Of a stretch of 64,000 nt of DNA, positions 13,144 to 25,342 are shown in pieces (the first letter of the stretch is position 1; each line of letters starts with the position of its first letter). The position numbers were made by a program, and so were the translations under genes. The DNA is from Ahaetulla prasina (lineage: Eukaryota; Chordata; Lepidosauria; Squamata; Colubridae). Where the stretch lies: the NCBI RefSeq assembly GCF_028640845.1, contig NC_080541.1, positions 162,985,502 to 163,049,501 of the forward strand, given 5' to 3'. Under the pieces are notes generated by a model. That model did no database searches, had not been told where the DNA came from, and worked only from the letters and a program-made list of their open reading frames with translations.

Positions 13144-14417
13144 GTTTATAGCAATGAGTACACATCTGTTCTTTTTTCACTGTCACTCACAATCCTAACT
13201 ATCATCTTTGGTGAGGTTGGAAAAGAGAACTCATAACCAAGCTTCTTATTCCTTGACCATGTTATACCCTGGTTATGGGCTGTTTAATGGAATAAAATGC
13301 TGCATGGGATTTTTTTACAGTGGGACATAACCATGTATTTCAACAGTGGTTTCAGTCTAAAGCACACTTAGTTTTGTGTTTAAAAATTGTTTTCTAATTA
13401 TAATTTCATTTTTTCCATAAATTAAAATACAGCTACGCTAAGCATCACTAAGAATGCCTTCAGCTTGACTTGAAAGACAGATTCTGAAATTACTAGCATG
13501 GTTTTAATTTCAGAACTGACATTTACTTGTCTAGTGTTCTGTTACATCTGAAGTTGGTCTATGAGATGAGCCTTGAGATAAATATAGCATTTCAATACTT
13601 CTTGCTCTTGAAGGTTATATAAATCTGATATCTTACTGAAATTTTAAGCTTGTTTGTAGAAGGAAGGCAATAGATAAGGCTATCATTCGTCAGACTGAAT
13701 AAACACAATAAATAAATGAAGTAGCAGTGTATTGTCAGTGTATTCAGTATTAAGGTGACCAAACATTGAATTTTTTAAAAAATCTCCATTCACTGGACAG
13801 AACCACTGTTTTCCAGTCTTTTTAATCTGGAACCAACCAACATGCTACATATAATTTATATAACCACCCTTTCTCAACATTTTTCTGTGCTCAAATTTGA
13901 AAATTTAATCATGGAACTTGTAAAAATATATATTCAATGGTGATGCCAGGATTCTGAAGACTATATTTATGGTTGACAATGAAAATATTTTCATTACTGA
14001 AACCGACAGCATATTGATTTCAAACATTTGAGGTAATGTTCATTTTTTAAAATAAACCTTATTTCATCACAAACTTACTCAAAGACTGCAGTTCTATTCT
14101 GTGAGATTCTATTGAATTCAGCTGGGCCTTTGGATGGAAGCAGAACATTGCAATATATTGGGATCAGTGGAAAGTGAGAACAGAAGAAAAATGGAAAAAA
14201 ACATGCCAAAACCATCATAGTCATTACTTAACTTAAAATATAAAGGAGAACACAATTATGAATGATCAAAGAATAGTATTTACTATGCATAATCCCTTCA
14301 ATTCAGAAGTTTTCAATTAATCATTACCCTGTAATTTAGGATTCTATTCTCTTCCAAGGGCTTCCAAAAATCACTGAGGGGAAACTACATATCTGGTCTC
14401 CAGCAACTACTATGAAT

Positions 14418-14545
14418 CAGAAGTGTCAAACTGGCGGCCCACAGGCTGGATGAGTCATGTGCAGGCCACGCCCAATCCAGCTCCACAAAAGGAAAAAAGT
14501 CGTGAAACATCACATGACAGCAATGTGACGCTGTGAGTTTAACAC
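14418..14545. mobile_element. MITE fragment ('GTGTCAAACT' family)
   Basis: It begins with AGAAGTGTCAAACTGGCGGCCC and contains CAGGCCACGCCCAATCC and CACATGACAGCAATGTGACG, like the element at 23463-23584. The far end is not preserved. Confidence 0.5.
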
Positions 14546-15787
14546 ATATGCTGTAAATCAACACTTCAAAACCAATACCGGCTGCTCATTCGTTAAGTGC
14601 TGGTGAGGCAATTATTCCACATTTGTATGATCATTTTTCTTTCTTTTTTTTTTAAAAAAAGCATCCTTTAGATTTTTAGTCAATGGAAGCCAAGATATAG
14701 CTGAGTAAAAGAGTACAGAATATAAAGTGTAACTAGAGTCTTCCACAGGGTGCAATAAAGGATGGGTTTATGATGCTCATAATGAAAATAGGGCTGTTAC
14801 AACTATGTCCCCAATATTATCTGTGACATTTTGGAGAATATAATAATTCATTCTCAACACTGGGAAAAGAATAGCCTTTTATGATATATCTTATCTGTAA
14901 CAATAAATTCAGGGAATTTGTAAAAAGTACCACACTTCCAATATCATTCACTTAAGGCTCTGGCTAGAAAGTCAACTACCGAAATACTTTGAGACCAGTA
15001 TATAAACACAAAATGTAAATATTCTCATGACATATTATTAAGAATTGTTTCTCTATTTTAAGATAATGTTGAACATTATGTAGTGTTGGAAATAAATTAT
15101 TAGGGCATTATAAACAGATTGAACTTTATTCTTTAGAATCTTGATATACTATTGCTCTTTTGTAGTCTATTTAATTTGTTATAATCCTACTGAAACAGTT
15201 CATTAATTTCAGTTTCTTTTCCGCATTGTAGAGTTTCTTATCAACATTAATGAATTCATCTATATGACATCCATGTGCCAGAGAGTCTGTTCTCTGGATG
15301 CTTTTCCTAATTCCTTATCTTATATTAAAGATGAAATAAAAGTCTTAAAATTAATTATATCTGCAGATTACCTATATATGGTTTCATTAAAGAATCAGAA
15401 GGCAAACATAATTTTACAGCTTTATAATTGAACTATAATAAAGCCATTTTGACAGCATATGGAGCTCTCTTAGCTTCCATTTAAGTGTATATACTTTATG
15501 GTACAAACTCAGGTAATTCCAAAAGACAATAGATTGACATGATTTTTTTTTGTTGGATCAAGGCATCTACAGTTTTGCATGTGGTCATTTGAATGTTTTA
15601 ATGAAATATATTACAACATATAAAAATGTATGCAGTTTTTTTAAAACAAAGTTCTTAACAGAATCCTATTTTTTTCTAAAGACCTGACAAGGAATCCTTC
15701 CATTCAAAGGAGTCCTCCCTAAAATTAATGACTTGGAAATATTTATTAAAAAAAATAACAAAAGATAAAGCTGCTTCCAAGTTGATT

Positions 15788-15905
15788 TAGATTAGATTAG
15801 ATTTAGATTTATTTGATTTCTATACCGTCCTTCTCCCAAAGGACTCAGGGCGGTTTACAGCCAACATAAAAACAATTTTATCAATAAAATTAAAAACAAT
15901 TTTAA
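15788..15905 (-). mobile_element. L2/CR1-type LINE 3' tail
   Basis: AGATTAGATTTAGATTTATT followed by TATACCGTCCTTCTCCCAAA and GGACTCAGGGCGGTTTACAG. The same ACCGYCC...AGGGCGG module occurs at 22166-22585 and, in reverse, at 30396-30682. Only the 3' tail is present. Confidence 0.65.
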
Positions 15906-18314
15906 AGATCTGATTCAATTTAAACTGTTGTTGGCTACATCCATGCATTTTTAAACAGTATAATAACGGACACAAGCAGAAAGGAATTGCAATGGAATAG
16001 GTTTCCTGCTACTTGTAGATTTTTTTCCTTTGCAGTCTGAAGGGATATGGTGTGCCATTGAGGCATTATTGTAGATATGACATGGGAAAAACCTTTCAAA
16101 ATGATGCTGAAAGAAGAATGGGAAATATATCACTCATTGCTGATAATCTCAGGAGCTAACTCATCTAGTGCCTTCAACATAAACCCAGATTCCAAAAAGT
16201 ACTTCTTCGAAATGTACAAGGTATGCTAGTTGGAGGATAACATGTTTTTTCCATCAACAAAATAATACATCCAGAAATTGGAAAGGAAAGACTTCCTTAA
16301 AGGAAACAAATTTATATCTTTTGCAAAAGAGTGAGAGAATAACTACATATTTATTGTGCAATAAAATGACCACCTGGAATACCTTTCATAACTGATGTGA
16401 GATTTACTGAAGCTCCAATAGCACGGGTGACTGAGAAGATAGAACAATAGAAGGACAACTTTTATTTATTTTGTTACTCCCTAACATAAGCCTTTATTAA
16501 AGACATTTGACAGTAGGCACAAGCAAAATAAAACACAAATGTGGATGTTATTCATTTCCTAGGTATGAGGGTGTTTGTTGGGGCCCCTTGTAAGTATAGC
16601 CCTCTTGTTTCTTGTGTGGTTTCCAGGTTAAGACAAAAATAAAAATAACATCCAAATTGAGTAGGTAAAGCCCTTTAAGTATCTTATCAGTTTTGAATCC
16701 TTCCCCGACAGAAATTTCAGTCTTCAGTCTTGAAGTTTTCTCTAAATTGAGAAACTTATTTTACACATTCTTATGTAAAGGTCAGTACATAGTTTTTGGG
16801 TTGGGTTGAGAATATACATAGGTCACATATGATTTATTATCAAACTCCTAACTGTTCTGTATCGTAGAGAAGTAAGATATTCTTAGACTGAGAGGTGATT
16901 TTGCTGGTATGTGGTATTTGTATTTGTTGGTGCTTGTTTTTTATTTTTTATGATCCAATATGTAAGGAGTTCCTTGGAGAACTTTGTATGTTTATACTGG
17001 TTGTCTAGCCTATAGAAATGAGCAGCATTCAAGCTATATAAATAAATGAATTCTATCTCCTTACATATCATCTGAGAGTCTATTGATTACATAGAAATAC
17101 AGCCTAAGTTGAACAAACCAAACAAATTTGTTATAGTTATCAGCCTGATAGTTTACCAGCAAGAGATTGGAAAGCTAGTTCTCATTATTTCTTTATTAGG
17201 CTGTTGAAATAGAACCTATTATCAGTGGTTCAAAACTCTATATTTTCACACACAATATATCATCTTTGAACATACTAGAATTACAGGCTAAATTGTGTAG
17301 GGGTTCAAATACCTAAACACAGAGAAAAAATATCCTCAGAGAGGATGCTTTAAAATTTTAATATAGAACAAATGTCACTGCCTAGCAATGTTCAAGATAT
17401 AAAGGACTTCAGAGTTCAATAACAAATAGAGAGTTGTTATTTGAAACAAAAATGTAACTCCAGAGAACAATCAGTTCAGTCTTCTAGCAGCAGCTACAAT
17501 ACGTGGTCATAACCATTCTTTCTCCCTTACACAGTGGTCTCAAGGTGCACATTTTTAATGCATTTTAACAGTTTCCAACTAATGTTTTTTATTTCTCTAG
17601 CTATTATTTTCTGTTGAAAGAAAACTAGTAAAGGTTGAATCAGGAAAGGGAAAACAAATGGGAAAAGATCAATATTAACATTCTACAAATATTGACTTAG
17701 CAAAGTGACTTGGTTGCTTTTCTCCCACCGGAATGGGTATTGAATGGATGACTTATTTAAAAGAAATTACCTGTAAAACTTATCAGTTAGATAACAGTCA
17801 ATATTTTCAAGCAACAGTGTATATTTACCAATTAATGCCTTCTGATCTGAGCAGGCTTGAAGATATTTCTTTCCAATTACCTTTCCTATAGATGGCTGTG
17901 ATATATAATCTTTCAGGCTACTTAAGCATTTAAGGCCCTAATAAATAATTCAATTTTGAATTTCTCAGTGCAATTTTATTCAAGAATGCTTTGCTTTATG
18001 GAAAGGCTTATGTTGTTCTACCAAACTTTCACATCTGCAGAATCTGTATCAGGTGAGGAAACCAGGAAGGACAACGAAACCCTTACGTCTCTTCCATTTG
18101 CTTCAATAAAACTTTGAAGTTTTGTTGCTTGTAGTATCCATACTAACAAACCAATATATGTGATTTGCACTGACTTCACTGATAAGTGGTAATAAACTTC
18201 TATATCTGCCAAGCAACATTTTACTCAAACATTACAGGATCCATCTGGTTTGAATTAATAAACATTAGAATCCATATTTTGAAATCAGCATCATTATGAT
18301 ACCAAAGGGAGCTC

Positions 18315-18600
18315 TAGTTTAGTGACCATAATTGGGACTGGAAGTTTGGCTGCTAAGTGCTACAGTTACTAAATGGAAAATCACATGTCTGATGATCTTA
18401 TGACCTTACTTCCCTTTCGGTTGTTAACTGAAGCAGAATGGTTGCTAAGCAAAGAATTACATGACTGCAAATTACGATTTTACTTCCCACTTAACCATGG
18501 GATGCTACAATGGCCATAAATGTAAAGTATGTTTTTTCTTTCTTTCATGTTTCTAACTTTGAATGGTTGCTGCATGAGTCAGGCGTTAAGCAAAGACTAC
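18315..18600. mobile_element. Inverted-repeat MITE copy ('AGTCCTTGACTTA' family), diverged
   Basis: It contains TAGTGACCATAATTGGGACT, TGATCTTATGACC, AACCATGGGATGCTACAATG and GGCCATAAATG in the order seen in the copy at 9604-10112. The terminal repeats are weak. Confidence 0.55.
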
Positions 18601-18986
18601 ATTATGTCTTCTCATTATGAAGGAAAGTTCCCAAGGATATGTTTTTTTCTCAATTATCAAACTAAAGTCTGAATAGAATATTCTCTGAAGTCGAAAGAAG
18701 TTGTTATGAATAAGATGAACTAACTTGTTAAATGTCAAGTATAAACGATGAGGAGAATGAAACTTCCTAAGCTCATATCATTTGCCCTATATTTATTGCT
18801 TGAATTTAGATATAATAGCAGAGCACTGCTAGTACGTTTCCATAATCTTATTTGCTTTTTTTTTTTCATTTTGTCACAACAGTATACACAAACATTGTCA
18901 TAAGTAAAAAAAACATATCATGAAGAAAATATATATATATATATATAAGTAAAGAATATGTATTAGCTATATTAATTTGATATAAT

Positions 18987-19500
18987 AAAGGGAACAATAG
19001 AATAGAATAGAATAGAATTTTTTATTGGCCAAGTGTGATTGGACACACAAGGAATTTGTCTTGGTGCATATGCTCTCAGTGTACATAAAAGAAAAGATAC
19101 GTTCATCAAGGTACAACATTTACAACACAATTGATGATCAATATATCAATATAAATCATAAGGATTGCCAGCAACAAGTTATAGTCATACAGTCATAAGT
19201 GGAAAGAGATTGGTGATGGGAACTATGAAACGATTAATAGTAGTGCAGATTCAGTAAATAGTCTGACAGTGTTGAGGGAATTATTTGTTTAGCAGAGTGA
19301 TGGCCTTCGGGAAAAAACTGTTCTTGTGTCTAGTTGTTCTGGTATAGGACAGGAACGGTAGGCACTTTTGTGCTCTTATGCACGCCCCTTATAGTCCTCT
19401 TAGGAATGGGGTGAGGTCAATAGTAGACAGTTTTTGGTTGAAGATTTTGGGACTTTGAGTTTGATTTTGAGTTTGATTTTGAGTTTGATTTTGATTTTCT
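18987..19500 (-). mobile_element. LINE 3' end with AGAAT array (minus)
   Basis: An AATAG array at 18987-19017 is followed by TTTTTTATTGGCCAAGTGTG and the shared untranslated tail, then the C-terminal coding end (minus: a KAITLLNK-like end at about 19280-19310). Beyond about 19340 a diverged extension continues, with a short 12-bp tandem repeat (GAGTTTGATTTT) near 19452-19498. It is the inverted partner of 20238-20491. Confidence 0.8.
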
Positions 19501-20237
19501 GAGTTGTAATTGTATTATTTAATTTGTACTATTTAAGCAAAAAAAGAAACACTTATTTATGGAACTTTTATATTATTTCCTTTGCAATTGAGGGAAGAAC
19601 ACAAATTAAATTAAACCACTGATGATACTTCAGTAGTTCTGACTCCACCTAATTTCAGAGAGACAGCGAATTATTTAATTAAGCTTCTTGCCCTACAGTC
19701 AATGAAACAGTTAAATGTTTCCTGCTGGCTGCATCACAACCAATATTTGAAATAAAATCTACTCAATCTCTCTCTTAAATCAATGAAATGATAAACAGAT
19801 GGTTGATACACTATATTTTATGTTCAACTGTTTCTTCAATTTTTGAACATAAGTGATACATGAGTCAACTCATTATATACAAAGAAAAGAACTAGAATGA
19901 CAGATACTAGCAAGTTTTTTTTAAGTTTGTGGCAATAACGACAAATTATAATTTCTGGCATTAATGAAACTAAAGTTATCAATGAAATAATGGTGCCAAA
20001 TTGGTTCTATCCACTGTAAAATATAGTGTAGTAGTATCTAATATTTATTATTGTAACAGGCCTTTGAGATGGATTTTGCCTGGCTTGCTGAAGGACTGTA
20101 CAATAAAGCAAAATATTCACATTTGTTGAAACTGATACATTTGGTTTTTTTTTCAAAGCAATCCAAATTTGTAGATTTTATTCTGCTAGTTGTTGACAAC
20201 TATAGTGGGTAGTGCGCCTCTCTGTTTCATTACTACT

Positions 20238-20491
20238 ATTTCATTCACTACTATTAATCGTTTCATAGTTCCCATCACCAATCTCTTTCCACTTATGACT
20301 GTATGACTATAACTTGTTGCTGGTAATCCTTATGATTTATATTGATATATTGACCATCATTTGTGTTGTAAATGTTGTACCTTGATGAACGTATCTTTTC
20401 TTTTATGTACACTGAGAGCATATGCACCAAGACAAATTCCTTGTGTGTCCAATCACACTTGGCCAATAAAAAATTCTATTCTATTCTATTA
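20238..20491 (+). mobile_element. LINE 3' end with TTCTA array (plus)
   Basis: Same subfamily as 18987-19500 in opposite orientation. It shares the TTGATATATTGACCATCATT-type junction that other copies in the window lack, so the two derive from closely related sources. It ends in AAAAAATTCTATTCTATTCT. Confidence 0.82.
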
Positions 20492-21404
20492 GCGCAATAC
20501 CAGAAACGAAATAAAAATTTATATTTTTGCAATCATTCTTGAATTAACAGGTTTTGGTGTAAAAATTATGTTATCTTTTTCCAGTTGCCACATTGCCCTG
20601 AGGGTCACAATTTGGTTTCTAAAATTACAGCTATAGTTCTGCTTTACTGGCTTCAGCCCACACCTTATATGCAGGTATAACATATGTGACACACCTGTTC
20701 ATCGCTGCTGAAATCTATTATAAAATAGATTTGTATGGAAGAAAAAACTGCATCTGAAACAATTTACAGCATCTATTTACATTTTTAGATCATATCTAGA
20801 AATATTGATCACAATCCATACATTTCCTTTTGGCACTGTATTACCTAATGGCACTTTTACCGTTTTTTTCTTTTGAACAGCAGCCTCCATTGCTAAATGA
20901 TTAACTGCAATCTGAATTCTGCTAAGTTTGCAGCATAGTTTGTGAGAAGACTTCAGGTACGGGGGTAGGGGATGGAGTGGGAGATCCTCTAAAGGTCTGG
21001 CAACATTTATATATACTTTCCACTGTTCATATTTTGCAATTAACCATTACATGGTATTTTTTGCTATATGGCTATTTTAGTTACCTGAAGAGGTTGCTTA
21101 GCTTCCTTCTTTGACACAATCTTCATTAAAAAAAAACCCTGGAGAAATCCCAACTCTCTAGAGAGATACTGTAAAATTCTGTTACATGCATATTATTTGT
21201 ACTTCCTGGGAACTATACTTGCTGTGAAATGCTAACTTGCCTCCAAAGACTTTTAAAACAAGGTGTTTTACATTACTCTTTAAATGTACTTGCAAAGAAC
21301 AGTTGGATGCCGGTAAGTGCCTTGAGATATTTTCACCTAGTTCATAACCTTCTATTTTAGCAAGTAGCTGCAATTCATTTATGTACCTCATTTTGAAGAA
21401 TAGT

Positions 21405-21610
21405 GAAAGTTTGGTGTGGTGGGTAAGCATCAGTCTAGAAAGCGGGGGACTGAGTTGTAGTCCTGCCTTAGGCATCTAGACAGTTGAGTGACCTTGGACT
21501 AGTCAATCCTAAGAAAGAAACTATGGCAAACCACTTTTGAAAAACCTTGCCAAGAAAACTGCAGAGATTTGTCCAGGTAGTCTCAGAGAATCGGACACGA
21601 TTGAAAGGGG
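21405..21610 (+). mobile_element. tRNA-derived SINE, Sauria-like
   Basis: The phrase TTTGGTGTGGTGGGTAAGCA starts a tRNA-like head (A-box-like). It is followed by TGAGTTGTAGTCCTGCCTTA (B-box region), GTGACCTTGGACTAGTCA, then CTATGGCAAACCACTTTTGA and GTCCAGGTAGTCTCAGAGAA. The head-body order matches squamate SINEs. It ends near a G-rich stretch at 21608. Confidence 0.65.
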
Positions 21611-22165
21611 GGAGGGGGGAATGAAGCATACCAGTTATACATGTCATAAATATTACAAATTATAAAGCAGAATTTATCTTATTTATCAACCATCATGCAT
21701 TCTGTCTCATTCTAGCAATTTGACTCTTTTATCAGTAGTTTGATATAATTAACAGATGTTCGTCAGATAGCTCTAATTATATAAAAATACTGTCTGTACT
21801 GAATAGATCTTCAAATGGGCATTGGCAAATATTTGTCATGTACTGAAAGGTCATGTGGATAAAGATGAAAAAAACATCAGGGAAAAGTTCACACATTCAT
21901 CTTTAATATGTAGATTAGCAAAAGCTAATGCTGATATTTGACCACTACTAACTGTAAAAAAGCCACAAATACCCACCAGGTAAGAAGACTACAAAAGAAT
22001 TTTTGACAAAAACTGTTTTTTGTTGTATGGATAAATATATTAAAAAATTAAAAAGTATGTATTTCTTGTTTGCTCTATCAATTTCTTGCAAACTCAGCAT
22101 GTTCTTGTAAATGAGGGGCAGACAACCCATGAAACTTATGACCCCAGAAAACTGTAGGAATAGCA

Positions 22166-22585
22166 TATTTTATTTATTTATTTATTTATTTTATCATATT
22201 TATATACCGCCCTATCTCCCTAGGGACTCAGGGCGGTTCACAGGCAAGTAAAAATACATATAAATACAGACTAAAATAGCAGTTAAAAAACTTATTTTAC
22301 ACAGCCGAATTATTAAAAAGCAGTATAAATAATAAATAATAAAACCCATTAAAACCCATATAAATTTAAAATCTAATCCAGTCCTGCGCAGATAAATAGA
22401 TGTGTTTTGAGCTCGCGACGGAAGGTTCGGAGGTCCGGAAGTTGCCGAAGTCCTGGGGGGAGTTCGTTCCAGAGGGTGGGAGCCCCCACAGAGAAGGCCC
22501 TTCCCCTGGGTGTCGCCAGACGGCACTGCCTAGCTGACGGCATCCTGAGGAGTCCCTCTCTGTGAGAGCGCACGGGTCGGTGAGA
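22166..22585 (-). mobile_element. L2-type LINE: ORF2 C-terminus and 3' UTR
   Basis: On the minus strand a frame (about 22585-22373) reads RGRAFSVGAPTLWNELPPGL, then FRRELKTHLF before a stop. This is the standard C-terminal end of L2/CR1-type reverse transcriptase ORFs (FSVAAPRLWNSLP...F..LKTHLF). The 3' UTR includes the ACCGCCC...GGGCGG module and a TTTATTTATT-type tail at 22166-22195. The truncated coding end looks relatively young. Confidence 0.85.
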
Positions 22586-22979
22586 GGTGACTTTTTTGCA
22601 GTCGCGTGCCAAAAGCGGGGGAAGCGCGGTGGGGGGTCATGCACATGCGTGCCCATGCCCATAATTCAATGCCCCCCCCACCTCTGCACATGCACGCACA
22701 CACCCCCATGTTCCCCACACTTTTGGCACAAAATGGCATGGTGGGCCCAGTAGGCCCATTTTTCAACCTCCCCAGGCTCCAGAGAGTTTCTAGGAGCCTG
22801 GGGAAGGTGAAAACAGCCTTCCCCAATCCCATGGAGGCCCTCTGGAGGCTGGAAACAGCCTGTTTCCCAACTTCCGGTAGGCCCAGAAGGCCCGAAAATT
22901 AGCTGGCTGGTGTGCACATGCGCACTGGAGCTGAGCTAGGGCAACGCTCACGTGCCCACAGATAGGTTCGCCATCACGG
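22586..22979 (-). mobile_element. hAT-type MITE ('GGTTCGCCATCAC' family)
   Basis: It ends at the right with ATAGGTTCGCCATCACGG and contains GTGCCAAAAG, CATGCACATGCGTGCCCATG and CACATGCACGCACACACCCC, matching the element at 35861-36389 in reverse orientation. The left terminal repeat is lost where it meets the LINE. Several long open frames run through it on both strands because of its base composition; they are not genes. Confidence 0.7.
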
Positions 22980-23462
22980 GCATATACCAATTTGATTAGT
23001 GATCTGCAACGATTTGTGATTTGCAGCAAATGCAAATGCAATTTGGGGCAATGGTTCCCCCCCCCAGTTTTTAAATGAAATTATCCACAGATATATTAAT
23101 CATAGAGTGGGCTTAATGCATCTATTTTGAGCCAAATTCTATGGTCCTCTCCATGGAGCATATCTAGCACTTGGTTAGATGGGGAAGCAGAAAGTAAACA
23201 TCATCTGAAAAACGGTTCTCTTCCTCCTTGGAGCTCATTTGTTTATCATAATTAATCCTTCCAGATGTGCTCCTGATACCTCACACTTAAGTTCCAACAA
23301 CACCGTATAATAACAATGGAGGGCAGATAAGACAGGCAGTCAGCAGGCTGATGATCTAAAATATGCTACAATGGTTTCAACTATGAATCTATGTTCCCCA
23401 GATATAATATGAAATGGTGAATTAAACACTCACATGCTGTGCATCACTGATATTTTAACACA

Positions 23463-23584
23463 CAGGTGTCAAACTTACCATGTCACGTTGCCGTCATGTT
23501 ACATTTCATGACATTTTCCCCATTTGTGGAGCTAAGGTGGGCGTGGCCTGTGTGTGATACATCTGGCCACCAGTTTGACACCCG
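23463..23584. mobile_element. Short hAT-type MITE ('GTGTCAAACT' family)
   Basis: CAGGTGTCAAACTTACC at the left and CCACCAGTTTGACACCCG at the right form terminal inverted repeats. The flanks TTAACACA and TTAAACAC look like a slightly decayed 8-bp target duplication. It is 122 bp with no coding content. Confidence 0.65.
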
Positions 23585-24311
23585 TTAAACACTTTTTAAA
23601 TATTTCAATTAAAAAACACAGCTGTTATTTTGATTCAGTTTCCAAACTACTTTTAGAGACCGCTAAATAAGCTTCTCTGCAATCTTTATAAAACATTGCA
23701 TCTTCATAACGCTGATTTTTTTTTTATTTCAGAATTTTTAGAGAATGGCATTTGCTTACAGAATGGCAATGTAGTACTCTTCTAACTAAGTCACCAGACA
23801 TCCTGTGAATAATGCAATCATATTTAGAGCCCATTTCTTTTATTTGGAAGCTTCACTACACATCACCATCTGTCCATCCCCTCTGGTTATGGGAAAAACA
23901 TTAAAAAATTAGCCACTGTACTTCTGTTTCTGTAAAAAGAAAGCTTCACAAACTTCCATTTATATTTATATTTCCATAAAAATGTGTAACATTAGTATAC
24001 TGCTATTAAACCACAGGGGTTCTGGAATAGTTCACAATAATAATATCAAACTCGTAGATCAATCATTCTGCCAAAACCCAGATTTTAGGTGCAATTCCAA
24101 AATGCATTTCATTAAAATAAATCATAGCATCATGATAACATGCAAAAATGAAAATCCATGAAATTAGTACAAGATAATGTTCTACAGTGAATTGGTAAGT
24201 CTTCCAAGACAGAAACCTGAAGGTACCAAACTCCCTGTCTCCTGCAGACTTCACACATTGCTTTGGAGTAATACACAGGATTACAATTCCTGCTGCAACC
24301 TGTTTTCCAGT

Positions 24312-25342
24312 TGTACAGGTAGCCCTTGACTTACGACAACAATTGGGATTAGAACTTCCATCACTAAACAAAGTGTTGTTCCATCTCTAAACAATGTACC
24401 AGAACTTTCACCACTAAACACGTGAATTGTGCCTGATTATATGACTTTTTTGCCATGGTCATTAAGCAAATCATTGCAATTGTTACATGAATCTGGCTTG
24501 GCCCATTGACTTTGTTTGTCAGAAGCCAGTTTGTCGTGTCCCATTCCCCCTCCGACGACCGGGTCTGGGAAGTCTATATCAAGCGTGGCCACGAAGCCTC
24601 TGCAGCTTTGCCAAATTCCTTTCAGATTTCTCAGGGCAGGCAGGAATCCAAGGTGTGACTTCAGCAAACCAGATGAGACTTTGCTTGACTCAAATTGCTT
24701 GACTCAAGCTGGTCTTTTATTTAGGCTATGGGGTGTGGCTCCATGACTCAGCACTTATCCAGGCCTGCCCCTCCCTTCCTTCTGCTGATGTCGCCTCTCA
24801 GATCTCCGGAAGCGCGGATCCTCCCACTTTAGATTGTCTTCTGCTGTTTGAGAAAGGGAGGGGTCAGAAGGAGCAGGCCCGGGCAATTCCAATCCGTGGC
24901 TGACTGCCTCTGATGGCTGCGTGTGAGTGAGGTTTGTTTGTTCATTCCTGACATCCCCTCCAGGCATGGGGCCAGGGCTGGGGGCTGGAGGCATGCCAGG
25001 CCGTTCCTCTTCATTATCAGACTCTGAATCTGAGAGCAGGCCCGGCAGGAGATGGGAGGGGCCCGCCTGAGGAGAGGAGGGAGGACAAGGCAGGCCCGGC
25101 AGAGGAGAGGAGGGAGGACGAGGCACAACACAGTTGGGAAGATTGCAAATGGTGATCATGTGACCCTGGGACGCTACAACTGTTGTATATACATGCCAGT
25201 TGCCAACAACCAACATTTTATTACATGATTACCAGGATACTGCAATGGTCTTAAGGCTGAGGACTAGTCATGAATCACATTTTTTCAGCACCATCATAAT
25301 TTTGAATGGTTGCTAAATGAATATGTTGCGGACTATCTGTAC
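24312..25342. mobile_element. Inverted-repeat MITE split by a solo LTR
   Basis: The left part (24312-24526) starts with GTACAGGTAGCCCTTGACTT. The right part (25136-25342) ends with GCGGACTATCTGTAC, the inverted counterpart. The body resumes after the LTR with GATCATGTGACCCTGGGACG, in register with the copy at 9604-10112. It therefore predates the LTR insertion. Confidence 0.75.
24532..25130 (-). mobile_element. Solo LTR of a retrovirus-like/Gypsy-like element
   Basis: The 599-bp unit is bounded by TG...CA on both strands (minus strand starts TGTTGTGCCTCG and ends GGGACACGACA). It is flanked by perfect 5-bp copies of CAGTT (24527-24531 and 25131-25135). On the minus strand a CCTAAATAAAAGACC block supplies a poly(A) signal (24716-24721) about 185 bases from the 3' end, which fixes the orientation. 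A 153-codon minus-strand frame inside the LTR (25216-24755) has no retroviral motif, and I treat it as chance. No internal region or second LTR is present, so recombination between LTRs probably removed the body. Confidence 0.82.

Larger units (their letters stand above)
13152..18300. other. Intergenic sequence with few recognised repeats
   Basis: AT-rich, mostly unique-looking sequence. Recognised items are a MITE fragment (14418-14545) and a LINE 3' tail (15788-15905). I see no exon with a family match on either strand. The few open frames of 60-64 codons are not conserved-looking. Confidence 0.5.

Noticed and set aside
21182..21475. 97-codon minus-strand frame
   Set aside because: It runs into the SINE at 21405. 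The rest shows no similarity to EFCAB7 or any family I know.
22366..23041. Several overlapping open frames on both strands of 60-100 codons
   Set aside because: They run across the L2 LINE 3' end and the hAT MITE. Only the LINE C-terminus has real protein similarity.
24755..25216. 153-codon minus-strand frame with an acidic SDSESDNEEER stretch
   Set aside because: It lies inside the solo LTR and crosses its 5' boundary into the host MITE, so it is not a gene.
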